A stretch of DNA of 64,000 nucleotides from Rahnella rivi (GCF_019049655.1 NZ_JAFMOX010000067.1:310001-374000), one strand, 5' to 3'; positions 26,517 through 35,977 are shown, counted from the stretch's first letter. Translations and numbers: made by a program. The notes: generated from the letters alone by a model not told the origin.

Positions 26517-27755
26517 ATGCGCCTGATCCACACCTCAGACTGGCATCTTGGCCAGTATTTCTTTACCAAAAGCCGCGCCGCCGAGCACCAGGCCTTTCTG
26601 CGCTGGCTGACGGAACAGGTGGAAAATCATCAGGTTGATGCCGTGATCGTGGCAGGTGACATTTTCGATACCGGCTCACCGCCGAGCTATGCCCGCGAAC
26701 TGTATAACCGCTTCGTGGTGGAATTACAACGCACCGGCTGTCAGCTGATTGTGCTGGCCGGTAATCATGATTCCGTCGCCACGTTAAATGAGTCCCGCGA
26801 GCTGCTTTCCTGTCTCAATACCAAGGTGATCGCCACCGTCGGCGAAGATCTGTCTGAGCAAGTGCTGGTGTTAAATCAGCGCAATGGTACGCCGGGAGCC
26901 GTACTGTGCGCGATCCCCTTTTTACGCCCGCGTGATTTAATCGCCAGTCAGGCAGGGCAATCCGGCAGCGACAAACAGCTGGCCTTACAGGAAGCCATTG
27001 CCGCGCATTATGATGCGCTGTGGCACGCTGCGCAGGCCAAACGCGACCAACTGGGTCTGCCGCTGCCGATCATCGCCACCGGCCATCTGACCACCGTTGG
27101 CGTCAGCACCTCTGATTCCGTGCGCGACATCTATATAGGGACTCTTGATGCCTTTCCGGCGCAGGCGTTCCCGCCGGTGGACTACGTGGCGCTCGGCCAT
27201 ATCCACCGCGCGCAGTGCGTGGCGAAAACGGAGCATATCCGTTACAGCGGTTCCCCTATTCCGCTCAGTTTTGATGAGCTGAGCAAAGTCAAAAGCGTCT
27301 ATCTGCTGGATTTCGACGGTGCCACGCTCAACGCCATCGACACGCTGGAGATCCCCGTTTTCCAGCCGATGCAAATCATCAAAGGCTCGCTGGCGGAGAT
27401 TGAACAGCAGCTGGCGCACTTCACCGGAGGCGATGCCGCAAAACCGGTCTGGCTGGATATTGAAGTGGCGACGCAGGATTATCTCAGCGATATTCAGCGC
27501 CGCATTCAGGCGCTGACCGCCGAACTGCCGGTGGAGGTCGTGTTACTGCGCCGCAGTAAAGAACAACGGATTCACAGCATCGAACAGCAGGAAAAAGAAA
27601 CCCTCAGCGAGCTGAGCGTCAGCGACGTTTTTGAACGCAGATTGTCGCTGGAAGCGGATACGGATGAACCGCGCCAGACGCGGATGCGCACGCTGTTCGC
27701 CCAGGTTGTCGAACAGGTCACCAGCGGTCAGAGCACAGAGGACAGCGCACGATGA
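26517..27755 (+). CDS. sbcD: Exonuclease subunit SbcD (Mre11 type)
   Basis: SbcD is the metal-dependent nuclease of the SbcCD complex, which cleaves DNA hairpins and protein-blocked ends. The ATG at 26517 (MRLIHTSDWHLGQYF) fits the family start; an in-frame start at 26430 would add 29 unrelated residues. Phosphoesterase motifs are in order: DWHLG, VIVAGDIFDTG, VLAGNHDS, ATGHLTT and VALGHIHRAQ. It is 412 residues against about 400 in E. coli. Its stop overlaps the sbcC start by 4 bp (ATGA), a sign of translational coupling. Confidence 0.97.
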   Translation: MRLIHTSDWHLGQYFFTKSRAAEHQAFLRWLTEQVENHQVDAVIVAGDIFDTGSPPSYARELYNRFVVELQRTGCQLIVLAGNHDSVATLNESRELLSCLNTKVIATVGEDLSEQVLVLNQRNGTPGAVLCAIPFLRPRDLIASQAGQSGSDKQLALQEAIAAHYDALWHAAQAKRDQLGLPLPIIATGHLTTVGVSTSDSVRDIYIGTLDAFPAQAFPPVDYVALGHIHRAQCVAKTEHIRYSGSPIPLSFDELSKVKSVYLLDFDGATLNAIDTLEIPVFQPMQIIKGSLAEIEQQLAHFTGGDAAKPVWLDIEVATQDYLSDIQRRIQALTAELPVEVVLLRRSKEQRIHSIEQQEKETLSELSVSDVFERRLSLEADTDEPRQTRMRTLFAQVVEQVTSGQSTEDSAR

Positions 27756-30700
27756 AAATTCTCAGCCTGCGTTTAAAAAACCTGAACTCGCTGGCAGGCG
27801 AATGGAAAATTGATTTCACCGCCGAGCCGTTCGCCAGCAACGGTTTATTCGCCATCACCGGCCCGACCGGCGCGGGGAAAACCACCCTGCTCGACGCCAT
27901 CTGTCTGGCGCTGTATCACCAGACGCCACGCCTGAACGTCACGCCAAGTCAGAATGAACTGATGACCCGCCATACCGCCGAGTCACTGGCCGAAGTGGAG
28001 TTTGAAGTAAAAGGCATCGGCTATCGCGCATTCTGGAGTCAGCGCCGCGCGAAAAACTCACCGGACGGCAATTTACAGGCGCCAAAAGTCGAGCTGGCCT
28101 TGCTGGCCGACGGCAAAATTCTGGCAGATAAAGTGCGCGATAAACTTGACGCTATCGCCGAACTGACCGGACTGGATTTTGGCCGTTTCACCAAATCGAT
28201 GATGTTGTCGCAGGGCCAGTTCGCGGCGTTTCTGAATGCCGACGCCAACGACCGCGCCGAACTGCTGGAAGAACTCACCGGTACCGAAATCTACGGTCTG
28301 CTGTCCGAACGCGTGTTTGAACAACATAAAGAGGCACGCGTCACCCTGGACGGTTTGCATCAACGCATGGCCGGTATCGAACTGCTTAGCGAAGAACAGC
28401 GCCAGGCGCTGGAAACAGAACTGACTGAGCTGAACGCACAGGAAATCAGCCTCAGCCGGCAGGCGCAGCAGCGCCAGCAGGATCTTAACTGGCTGCAACA
28501 GTGGCAGCAGGTACAGCAAAAACTTCAGCAGTCTCAGCAGCAACTGAGCGCCGCCGAGCAGGAAAATTTGGCTGCCGCGCCGCAATTGCAGCAACTGGCA
28601 CGCAGCGAACCGGCAGAAAAACTGCGTCCGTTACTCAATGATCGCCAGCGTTGTCAGGATGAATCGCAACGACTTGTGCAGCAACTGGCGCAGCTCACGC
28701 AGCAACAGGAACAGCAAATTGCGCAGATGACGCCGCTGACTCTGGCGGTGGAACAGGCGCAAACCGCACGCCTGAAACAGGCGGAAGAACAGCGTCAGAC
28801 GCAGACGCTGATTGAAGAAAAAATCCTGCCGCTGGATGGCGAAATTATCCAGTGGCGTAAATCACTGGCCGACACGCAGCAGTCGGTCAGTGACGTGCAG
28901 AAACTGGTCAGTGAGCATAACGCGACGCGGGTGCAAATGACCGCCGAACGTCAGAAACTGGACGAAGAAAGCCGCCAGCATCAGACCCGCCAGACCGCGC
29001 TGACCGAGGCGCTGAACGCCGCACAACAGCGTCAGGCTGAGCTGGAAAAACAGCATCCGCTGGCAGCATGGCAGAAACGGCAAACAGAGCTGGCGCAGCT
29101 GCGCCCGGTGCGGCAACAGCTGTATTCACTCGCGCAGATTTTCCCGCAGCTCAACCAGCGCGTGCAGCAACAGCAAAAAGATTTGGTGCAATATCAGACA
29201 CAGCTGGCCGAAGAGGAACTGCGTCTGGGCGCGATCCGCCAGCAATGTCAGAAACAGCTCGAACATCTGAACGACGTTAAAGCGCTGCATAAACAGGAAA
29301 TGCTGATCGTCAGCCTCGAAGCTGAACGAGCCAATCTGCAAAGCGGCAAAGCCTGCCCGCTGTGCGGTTCCACATCCCATCCGGCCATTGAACACTATCA
29401 GGAGGTTAAACCTTCTGAAACGGCGCAACGCGTCGATAAAATGCAGACCGAATTCGATGCAGCAAAAGCCAGCGGCATTGAGCTGGCAGCGAAAATCAAA
29501 AGTCTGAAAGAACAGCAAACACGCGTGCAAACCCAGCTGGAGCAGGAAAGCCAGCAACTGAATACGCATACCGAAAACTGGCAGCGACTCAGCGCGCCGC
29601 TGAATCTGACATTCGGATTGCAGGATACCCAGGCCATTCAGCAGTGGCTGGCGGAACGCGACGAAGAAGAACAGCAGTCACAGGATCTGATTAACCAGCA
29701 CGAACAACTGGCGCGGGCGTTGCAGCAGGCGAAAGATGCCCTGAATGACGCCCTGAACGCGCAGCAGAAAGTGCAGCAGCAAAGCGTATTGCTGACCGAA
29801 CGCATTACCCGACTGGAAGAGACGCAGGCTAAAACTCAGCAGGACTTTGCGCGGCTGCAAAAGCTGTTCACGGAAGGTGAGAAATCTCTTTCAGAACTGA
29901 ATGCCAAACGCCTCGAACTGTTCGGTGACCGCCAGGTGGCGCAGGTTCGCGAGCACTTACATCAGCAACAACAGGCGGCGGAAAAAGCGGTCAGTGACGC
30001 ACAGGGCGCGCTGCAAAAAGCGCAGGAACTGCGCGATCAGCTGGCCGGTCAGCTGGCGAGTACGCAGCAGCAACAATTGCAGGCTACGGAACAATTGAAG
30101 CGGGCAGAACAGGTGTGGCAACAAGCGCTGAGCGCCAGCGGATTTGCCGATGAAGCCGCGGTGACACTGGCCCTGCTCGACGACGCACTGCGTCAGCAAC
30201 TTCAGCAGCGTAAAGAACATCTGCAACAACAACTGGCGCAGGCGAACGCATTGCTGAGCGATGCCAAAGCACAGCTGGAAAAACATCGTCTTGCCCGCCC
30301 TGCCCATCTGAGTGAAACAGAAAACGATCTCGAAGCCCTGACGGCGCAGCAGGCGGAACTGGCGCAACAACTGAAAGCCTTACAGCAACGTCTGGGCGAA
30401 ATAACCAATAAACTCAACGACGATAAAGCGCGAAGCGGCAACCAACAGGCGCTGATTGCTCAGATTGCGCAGGCACAGCTGACGTGTGACGACTGGGGCT
30501 ATCTGAATCAGATGATTGGCTCAAGCGACGGCGCGAAATTCCGTAAATTCGCGCAAGGTCTGACGCTCGATCACCTGGTGTATCTGGCGAACCGTCAGCT
30601 GGAAAAACTGCATGGCCGTTATCTGTTGCAGCGCAAAACCAGCGATGCGCTGGAGTTGCAGGTGGTCGATACCTGGCAGGCCGATGCGGTGCGCGATACC

Positions 30701-31000
30701 CGCACGCTCTCCGGAGGCGAAAGTTTCCTGGTCAGTCTGGCGCTGGCGCTGGCGCTTTCTGATCTGGTGAGCGATAAAACCCGTATAGATTCGCTGTTCC
30801 TCGACGAAGGTTTCGGCACGCTCGATGCTGACACGCTGGACACTGCGCTCGACGCCCTCGACAGCCTGAATGCCTCAGGTAAAACCATCGGTGTGATAAG
30901 CCATGTGGAAGCCATGAAAGATCGCATTCCGGTGCAAATCAAAGTCACCAAAGTGAACGGGCTGGGTGTCAGCCGCCTGAGCAGCGAATTTAAAGTCTGA
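27752..31000 (+). CDS. sbcC: Exonuclease subunit SbcC (Rad50 type)
   Basis: SbcC is the SMC-like ATPase partner of SbcD. It has 1082 residues, a little longer than the E. coli protein (about 1048). The N-terminal Walker A is TGPTGAGKTTLLDAI (near residue 36). Two very long glutamine-rich coiled coils flank a zinc hook CPLCGS near residue 535. The C-terminal ATPase has the signature LSGGESFLVSLALALALSD and Walker B LFLDEGFGTLD. The glutamine-rich repeats (QQQ, QLAQ) in the coiled coils are unusually dense and account for several overlapping false reading frames. Confidence 0.97.
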   Translation: MKILSLRLKNLNSLAGEWKIDFTAEPFASNGLFAITGPTGAGKTTLLDAICLALYHQTPRLNVTPSQNELMTRHTAESLAEVEFEVKGIGYRAFWSQRRAKNSPDGNLQAPKVELALLADGKILADKVRDKLDAIAELTGLDFGRFTKSMMLSQGQFAAFLNADANDRAELLEELTGTEIYGLLSERVFEQHKEARVTLDGLHQRMAGIELLSEEQRQALETELTELNAQEISLSRQAQQRQQDLNWLQQWQQVQQKLQQSQQQLSAAEQENLAAAPQLQQLARSEPAEKLRPLLNDRQRCQDESQRLVQQLAQLTQQQEQQIAQMTPLTLAVEQAQTARLKQAEEQRQTQTLIEEKILPLDGEIIQWRKSLADTQQSVSDVQKLVSEHNATRVQMTAERQKLDEESRQHQTRQTALTEALNAAQQRQAELEKQHPLAAWQKRQTELAQLRPVRQQLYSLAQIFPQLNQRVQQQQKDLVQYQTQLAEEELRLGAIRQQCQKQLEHLNDVKALHKQEMLIVSLEAERANLQSGKACPLCGSTSHPAIEHYQEVKPSETAQRVDKMQTEFDAAKASGIELAAKIKSLKEQQTRVQTQLEQESQQLNTHTENWQRLSAPLNLTFGLQDTQAIQQWLAERDEEEQQSQDLINQHEQLARALQQAKDALNDALNAQQKVQQQSVLLTERITRLEETQAKTQQDFARLQKLFTEGEKSLSELNAKRLELFGDRQVAQVREHLHQQQQAAEKAVSDAQGALQKAQELRDQLAGQLASTQQQQLQATEQLKRAEQVWQQALSASGFADEAAVTLALLDDALRQQLQQRKEHLQQQLAQANALLSDAKAQLEKHRLARPAHLSETENDLEALTAQQAELAQQLKALQQRLGEITNKLNDDKARSGNQQALIAQIAQAQLTCDDWGYLNQMIGSSDGAKFRKFAQGLTLDHLVYLANRQLEKLHGRYLLQRKTSDALELQVVDTWQADAVRDTRTLSGGESFLVSLALALALSDLVSDKTRIDSLFLDEGFGTLDADTLDTALDALDSLNASGKTIGVISHVEAMKDRIPVQIKVTKVNGLGVSRLSSEFKV

Positions 31001-31008
31001 ACGTCAAC

Positions 31009-31053
31009 CCGCAGGCCATCCCGCTAGCAATCTTGCTACCGGTTGCCCTGCGG
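31009..31053. repeat. imperfect long hairpin downstream of sbcC
   Basis: Outer arms CCGCAGG/CCTGCGG (31009-31015, 31047-31053) and inner arms TAGCAA/TTGCTA (31025-31030, 31033-31038). It begins 8 bp after the sbcC stop. No T run follows, so it may protect the mRNA 3' end or be a weak terminator. Confidence 0.5.
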
Positions 31054-31086
31054 TGGATCCCCTCTCTGCACATCCGCACAATAATC

Positions 31087-31101
31087 GCACCGTCACGGTG
31101 C
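31087..31101 (+). promoter_or_regulatory. NtrC-type enhancer site
   Basis: GCACC-GTCAC-GGTGC is a perfect dyad with the exact 5-bp spacing of the NtrC (NRI) consensus TGCACC-N5-GGTGCA. Its centre is about 87 bp upstream of the start site predicted from the sigma-54 element. Confidence 0.72.
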
Positions 31102-31154
31102 GTCACAGCCTGTCAACCTGCTGAATTATCGGTTATTTCCTTCGGGTGACGATC

Positions 31155-31169
31155 TGGCACGCCCTGTGC
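31155..31169 (+). promoter_or_regulatory. sigma-54 (RpoN) promoter of the ABC transporter operon
   Basis: TGGCAC-GCCCTGT-GC contains the invariant GG (31156-31157) and GC (31168-31169) with 10 bp between, as in the -24/-12 consensus TGGCAC-N5-TTGC. The expected start is near 31181, 55 bp before the transporter gene. Confidence 0.72.
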
Positions 31170-31235
31170 TTACTGTTATGTATACAAGTTGCAGTACAAG
31201 CTGCACTGCCTGCAAAACAGCCAAGGGGAACGCCG

Positions 31236-32258
31236 ATGAAAAACGACAAACCTGCAAACCTTCCGGTCAATACACAACGCCGCCAGATGATGAAATGGCT
31301 GGCGATTACCGGCGGTGTCATGACACTCGGCGGGATGATCCCGACCACCGTTTTCGCCGCCGATGATGATGAAATTCGCATCGGCTACTGGCCTATCGTC
31401 GGCGGTTTGCCTCTCTATGTCGCTCTCGAACAAGGGTTCTTCAAAGAGGCCGGGCTGAACGTGAAAGGCGTTAAATTTGCCAGCGCGCAGCAAATTGTTG
31501 AAGGGATGATCACCGGCAGGATCCACGGCTGCGCCAACGGTACGGCCACCGGCGCACTTGGGCTGGGGGCCATTACTTCCCCGGATCTTTTCAAAATCAT
31601 CTGCTCGAACCCGTCCAATCATCAGCTGGTGCTGGATGAATTTCTGGTGCCGCTGAATAGCACCGCGAAAGCAATCAGCGATCTGAAAGGCAAAAAGATC
31701 GCCTGCGGTCCGGGGATCCAGAACGTCACCATGGCGAAGATCATTCTGGAGAAAAATGGATTCACCAATCCTTCCGTGATTGAACTGCCGGTCGGACAAC
31801 ACGCGCCTGCGCTGGCCGCCGGACAAATCGACGGTGTGTATACGCTCGAACCCACCGGCACCGTCGGACGCATGAAAAACCTCTCCCGCACGCTGGAAAC
31901 CGGCGTGATTTCGAAATACGTGCTCGGCAATGCGGACGCCCCGTGGTTTGGCGGCGCGGCGGCGCTGAACTCCAGCTTTATCGCCAGCAAACCTGAAGAG
32001 ACGAAAAAGTTTATTGCCGCTTATCAGAAAGCGGTGGAATTCATTGCGGCGCATCCTGATAAAGCCCGTGAAAACGTCGCCGGTTACACCAGCATTGAAC
32101 CCGCGCTGGTGAAAGAAGTGCCACTGCCAGGCTTCGTGATGTATCCGGGGTTAAAAGGCGAGAATCTGCAATGGTTCCAAAAATTTTATGACGTCTTTAC
32201 CGAAAGAAAAATCTTCAGCAAACCGGTGGATGTCGCTTCGCTGATCTATCAGGGATAA
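31236..32258 (+). CDS. ABC transporter substrate-binding protein, NrtA/SsuA/TauA family, Tat-type signal
   Basis: This is the periplasmic binding component of a three-gene importer. The ATG at 31236 is preceded by AAGGGG; an in-frame extension to 31146 would begin ahead of the promoter elements and is rejected. The N-terminus has the twin-arginine motif RRQMMKWLAITGG followed by a hydrophobic stretch ending TVFA, so export is probably by Tat and possibly in folded form. The mature part begins EIRIGYWPIVGGLPLYVALE, typical of the family, with QQIVEGMITGRIHGCANG forming the ligand cleft. It has 340 residues. The substrate is not readable; NtrC/sigma-54 control suggests a nitrogen compound (nitrate, cyanate, amine or nucleobase-like). 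Confidence 0.87.
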   Translation: MKNDKPANLPVNTQRRQMMKWLAITGGVMTLGGMIPTTVFAADDDEIRIGYWPIVGGLPLYVALEQGFFKEAGLNVKGVKFASAQQIVEGMITGRIHGCANGTATGALGLGAITSPDLFKIICSNPSNHQLVLDEFLVPLNSTAKAISDLKGKKIACGPGIQNVTMAKIILEKNGFTNPSVIELPVGQHAPALAAGQIDGVYTLEPTGTVGRMKNLSRTLETGVISKYVLGNADAPWFGGAAALNSSFIASKPEETKKFIAAYQKAVEFIAAHPDKARENVAGYTSIEPALVKEVPLPGFVMYPGLKGENLQWFQKFYDVFTERKIFSKPVDVASLIYQG

Positions 32259-32266
32259 GGGGAAAG

Positions 32267-33034
32267 ATGATGACATCACCATGGTCTTCAAGATTGTTGC
32301 CACTGATCGGCCCTGTCCTGCTGTTTCTGTTCTGGCAACTGGCAGTGAGCGCCAAATGGCTGAATCCGGTACTGCTGCCTTCTCCCGTCGACACGCTGGG
32401 CTTTATGTTTCAGTCGTTTTCGGATGTCTCCATGCGCACCGACATCGGCGCGACGTTATACCGCACGCTGGTGGCGTTCGGCTTCGCCGCAGTCATTGGC
32501 GTCCCGCTCGGCGTGATTTTGGGCAGCAACGAAAAGGTCTATCGCAGCCTGGAATTTCTGATCGACTTCTTTCGCTCCACGCCCTCATCCGCGCTGATCC
32601 CGCTGTTCATGCTGATTTTCGGCATCACGGATGCCAACAAAATTGCCATCGCCGCCTTTGCCGCCGTGCTGGTCATTCTGTTTAACAGCGCCTACGGCGT
32701 GATGAACGCCAAGAAAACCCGCCTGATGGCGGCCAGGGTGATGGGAATTTCCCGCTGGCATATTTTCAAAGACATTTTGCTGATGGAAAGCCTGGCCCAG
32801 ACGTTCGTGGGTCTGCGTACCGGTGTGTCGATTGCGCTGGTGATCGTGATTGTCGCCGAAATGTTTATCGGATCAGAAACCGGCCTCGGCCATCGGATCA
32901 TTGATGCCCAGCAGGTCTTCAACATCAAAGACATGTACGCCTCGATCCTGATTACCGGTGCGCTGGGCTATTTACTGAATCTGGCCTTTTTGCTGATCGA
33001 GAAAAAAACTGTCCACTGGAGTAGCAAAGCATGA
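32267..33034 (+). CDS. ABC transporter permease, NrtB/SsuC/TauC family
   Basis: This 255-residue inner-membrane permease has about six spans. The start MMTSPWSSRLLPLIGPVLL leads into the first span. The family's cytoplasmic coupling motif is seen as AARVMGISRWHIFKDILLME (near residue 154), and GVSIALVIVIVAEMFIGSETGLGH is a typical NrtB/SsuC segment. The gene starts 8 bp after the binding-protein gene and overlaps the ATPase gene by 4 bp, so all three should be cotranscribed from the sigma-54 promoter. Confidence 0.9.
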   Translation: MMTSPWSSRLLPLIGPVLLFLFWQLAVSAKWLNPVLLPSPVDTLGFMFQSFSDVSMRTDIGATLYRTLVAFGFAAVIGVPLGVILGSNEKVYRSLEFLIDFFRSTPSSALIPLFMLIFGITDANKIAIAAFAAVLVILFNSAYGVMNAKKTRLMAARVMGISRWHIFKDILLMESLAQTFVGLRTGVSIALVIVIVAEMFIGSETGLGHRIIDAQQVFNIKDMYASILITGALGYLLNLAFLLIEKKTVHWSSKA

Positions 33035-33852
33035 CGCAACCTCTCTCGCTGAACCCCGGTTACAAAGGCCCGCAACTGCCGCAATACGCCACGCGACCGG
33101 ATACCCATGTGACCATTCGCGGCCTGACCAAAGCCTTTGCCGGACAGCCGCTGTATACCGATCTCAATCTGGACTTGCCGCGCGGAAAAATCGTCTCGAT
33201 CTTCGGCCCGAACGGCTGCGGTAAATCAACGTTAATGAACATGATTGCCGGGCTGATTCCGGTAGATAAAGGCGACATCCTGTTTGACGGCAAGACGCTG
33301 GCGCAGACCACCATTGGCTATGTGTTTCAGAACTACCGCGACGCGCTGTTTCCGTGGATGAGCGCGCGTGCCAACATCGCCTATCCGCTGGTGCGTCACG
33401 GCATGAGTAAGGCTGAAGTGAACGCGCGGGTTGAAGAACTGACGCAGATGTTCGATATCCGTTTTGATCTGAAACGCTATCCGTACGAGCTTTCCGGCGG
33501 CCAGCAGCAAACCGTGTGCATCATGCGCGCGCTGGCGACACGCCCGGAAGTGATGTTCCTCGACGAGCCTTTCTCGGCGCTGGATTTCGAAATGACGCTG
33601 TTTATCCGCGATAAATTGCAGGAAGTGCAGCTGGCAACCGGCGTTACCATGCTGATTGTTTCTCACGATCTGGAAGATGCGGTATTTCTGGCGGATGAAA
33701 TCTTACTGCTGACGCGACGGCCAACGCAGATTGCGGAAATCGTACCCTTCGATCTTCCCCGCCCGCGCGGTTCAGAAATCATGAGCCACCCGGAGTTTAT
33801 CCGTGTGAAAGCGCATACGCTGGACGTCTTTAAACGGGAGATGGCGCTTTGA
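33031..33852 (+). CDS. ABC transporter ATP-binding protein, NrtD/SsuB/TauB family
   Basis: The 273-residue ATPase drives the importer above. It has Walker A FGPNGCGKSTLMNMIAG (near residue 58), the Q-loop VFQNYRDALFPWMS, the ABC signature LSGGQQQTVCIMRALATRP, Walker B VMFLDEPFSALDFE and the switch histidine in LIVSHDLEDA. It has an N-terminal extension of about 25 residues (NPGYKGPQLPQYATRPDT) before the ATPase fold, longer than in SsuB or TauB. The gene overlaps the permease gene by ATGA and is followed by a stem-loop and the convergent mak. Confidence 0.92.
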   Translation: MTQPLSLNPGYKGPQLPQYATRPDTHVTIRGLTKAFAGQPLYTDLNLDLPRGKIVSIFGPNGCGKSTLMNMIAGLIPVDKGDILFDGKTLAQTTIGYVFQNYRDALFPWMSARANIAYPLVRHGMSKAEVNARVEELTQMFDIRFDLKRYPYELSGGQQQTVCIMRALATRPEVMFLDEPFSALDFEMTLFIRDKLQEVQLATGVTMLIVSHDLEDAVFLADEILLLTRRPTQIAEIVPFDLPRPRGSEIMSHPEFIRVKAHTLDVFKREMAL

Positions 33853-33873
33853 CTGGGGAGTGATGAATGAAAT

Positions 33874-33898
33874 CAGGGGCGCAAATTCTGCGCCCCTG
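33874..33898. terminator. stem-loop between the ABC operon and mak
   Basis: CAGGGGCGCA, loop AATTC, TGCGCCCCTG: a perfect 10-bp stem 21 bp after the ATPase stop and 15 bp past the convergent mak stop. T runs on the flanks are short, so termination is likely but not certain. Confidence 0.6.
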
Positions 33899-33913
33899 AA
33901 AGCTGATGATGGC

Positions 33914-34834
33914 TTACAACGCAAAACGAGACTGCGGCCACAACCAGGCGGCACCGCGCACGCCGCTGGAATCGCCGTGAACGGCTTTGAGGATAGGGGT
34001 TTCGCATTCTCCCCCGAAGACCCACTGCTTCACCAGCAGAGGAACGGTCTGATACAAACGATCGACGTTACTCATGCCGCCGCCGAACACAATCACATCC
34101 GGGTCGAGAATATTCACCACGTTCGCCAGCGCTTTTGCCAGACGACGTTCGTAGCGGCCAAGTGCCAGTTCAGCGGTTTCGTCGCCCTGCTCCACCAGCG
34201 CAATAATCTCTGCACCTTTGAGACGCTGGCCTGAGAGACGGAAGTAGTCCTCGGCAAAACCGGTACCGGAAACAAACGTCTCGACGCAGCCGGATTTCCC
34301 GCAGTAACACGGCACTTCGCGGGCGAACTGGATTTCTTCTTCATCCTGCCACGGCAGCGGATTGTGCCCCCATTCGCCTGCATTACCGTTACCGCCTGCG
34401 TGCGCCACGCCGTGCAGCGCCACGCCCGAACCGCAGCCGGTGCCGATGATCACGGCAAACACGGTCTGACGGCCCGCACCTGCGCCGTCGGTGGCTTCGG
34501 ACACCGCCAGGCAATTGGCGTCGTTGGCAATATGCACCTCACGGTTGAGCAGCAGCGCCAGATCTTCATCCAGCTGTTGTCCGTTCAGCCACACGGAGTT
34601 TGAGTTCTTCACTTTCCCGGTAAACGGAGAAAGCGTGCCGGGAATGCCAAGCCCCACGCTGCCGCGCTGACCGGTGGCTTTCTCGGCGTCCAGCACCAGC
34701 CCTTCGATCGCTTTCAGCGTGCGTTCGTAGTCATTTCTCGGCGTATCGACCCGTTTGCGAAACAGCTCTTTACCTTCATCAGATAACGCAATGACTTCTA
34801 TTTTTGTGCCGCCTAAATCAATGCCAATTCGCAC
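33914..34834 (-). CDS. mak: Fructokinase Mak (ROK family)
   Basis: Mak phosphorylates fructose, and mannose weakly, to the 6-phosphate. The 306-residue ROK protein has the phosphate-binding MRIGIDLGGTKIEVIALS, catalytic-base region NDANCLAVSEATDG, GTGCGSGVALHG, and the zinc site with GEWGHNPLP and CYCGKSGCVETFVSG. Its closest match in memory is E. coli Mak (YajF, 302 residues), next to rdgC there too. In E. coli the gene is nearly silent unless mutated. It diverges from rdgC. Confidence 0.95.
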   Translation of the reverse strand: MRIGIDLGGTKIEVIALSDEGKELFRKRVDTPRNDYERTLKAIEGLVLDAEKATGQRGSVGLGIPGTLSPFTGKVKNSNSVWLNGQQLDEDLALLLNREVHIANDANCLAVSEATDGAGAGRQTVFAVIIGTGCGSGVALHGVAHAGGNGNAGEWGHNPLPWQDEEEIQFAREVPCYCGKSGCVETFVSGTGFAEDYFRLSGQRLKGAEIIALVEQGDETAELALGRYERRLAKALANVVNILDPDVIVFGGGMSNVDRLYQTVPLLVKQWVFGGECETPILKAVHGDSSGVRGAAWLWPQSRFAL

Positions 34835-35043
34835 GTGTTGTTCTCCTTTTACACTTTGCAGGGTCAGTTTTTTTGTGTTTATTCAGTTTAGAAGCCAGAG
34901 GCGTCTGTCACCAGAATAAGCTGTTATGCAATGTTACAGGGCGCGGTGATTTCTTAACGACGACGGACTCTCAATTGGTTATCATGCCGCCCTGCATTCA
35001 TTTATTCAGCGTACCACGAGTGCGCCGGAACAGGGATAACGCC

Positions 35044-35958
35044 ATGTTATGGTTTAAGAATTTGTTGGTTTACCGTTTGAGCCGTGAAGTTTCGTTATCT
35101 GCTGACGAAATGGAAAAACAGCTCAGCGCTTTCACCTTTACCCCGTGCGGCAGCCAGGACATGGCAAAAACCGGCTGGGTTTCGCCGATGGGTTCTCACG
35201 GTGGCGACGCGCTGACTCACGTCAACGGCGGCCAGATCCTGATCTGCGCCCGTAAAGAAGAAAAAATCCTGCCTTCTCCGGTGATCAAACAGGAGTTACA
35301 GGCCAAGATCGACCAGCTCGAAGGTGAACAACACCGTAAGCTGAAGAAAACCGAAAAAGATTCCCTGAAAGATGAAGTGCTGCACAGCCTGATGCCACGC
35401 GCATTCAGCCGCTACAGCCAGACGTTCATGTGGATCGATACCGTGAACGGCCTGATCATGGTCGATGCCGCCAGCGCCAAAAAAGCCGAAGACATGCTGG
35501 CGCTGCTGCGCAAAAGCCTCGGTTCACTGCCGGTCGTGCCATTAACGATGGAAAGCCCGATCGAACTGACGCTGACGGAATGGGTGCGTTCCGGCGACAC
35601 GCCGGCCGGTTTTACTTTGCAGGACGAAGCCGAGCTGAAAGCGATTCTGGAAGAAGGCGGCGTGATCCGCTGCAAGAAACAGGCGCTGGTCAGCGACGAA
35701 ATCGCCACCCACATTGAGAACGGCAAACTGGTGACCAAGCTGGCGGTAGACTGGCAGGAACGCATTGCCGTGGTACTGGCCGATGACGGCAGCATCAAGC
35801 GTCTGAAATTCAGTGACGTGATCCGTGATCAAAACGAAGATATCGACCGCGAAGATTTCGCAGGCCGCTTTGATGCTGATTTCGTGCTGATGACCGGAGA
35901 ACTGGCGGCGCTGATTCAGAATCTGATTGAAGCGCTGGGCGGCGAAGCGCAACGCTAA
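35044..35958 (+). CDS. rdgC: Recombination-associated protein RdgC
   Basis: RdgC is a ring-shaped dimer that binds double-stranded DNA and limits RecA filament formation. The ATG at 35044 gives 304 residues against 303 in E. coli (MLWFKNLLVYRLSREVSL). The long in-frame extension to 34804 overlaps mak and is not coding. The central part reads TGWVSPMGSHGGDALTHVNG and the C-terminus DADFVLMTGELAALIQNLIE, as in the family. A clear terminator follows. Confidence 0.97.
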   Translation: MLWFKNLLVYRLSREVSLSADEMEKQLSAFTFTPCGSQDMAKTGWVSPMGSHGGDALTHVNGGQILICARKEEKILPSPVIKQELQAKIDQLEGEQHRKLKKTEKDSLKDEVLHSLMPRAFSRYSQTFMWIDTVNGLIMVDAASAKKAEDMLALLRKSLGSLPVVPLTMESPIELTLTEWVRSGDTPAGFTLQDEAELKAILEEGGVIRCKKQALVSDEIATHIENGKLVTKLAVDWQERIAVVLADDGSIKRLKFSDVIRDQNEDIDREDFAGRFDADFVLMTGELAALIQNLIEALGGEAQR

Positions 35959-35977
35959 CACCGCCTGCCAAACGCAG

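Noticed and set aside
27752..31000. Many overlapping frames on both strands inside sbcC, including glutamine-poor membrane-like ones
   Set aside because: They are shadows produced by the repetitive CAG/CTG-rich codons of the coiled coils; sbcC explains the whole interval.
31054..31080. Second NtrC site upstream of the ABC transporter
   Set aside because: Only scattered GCAC half-sites are present; no GCACC-N5-GGTGC dyad besides the one at 31087-31101.
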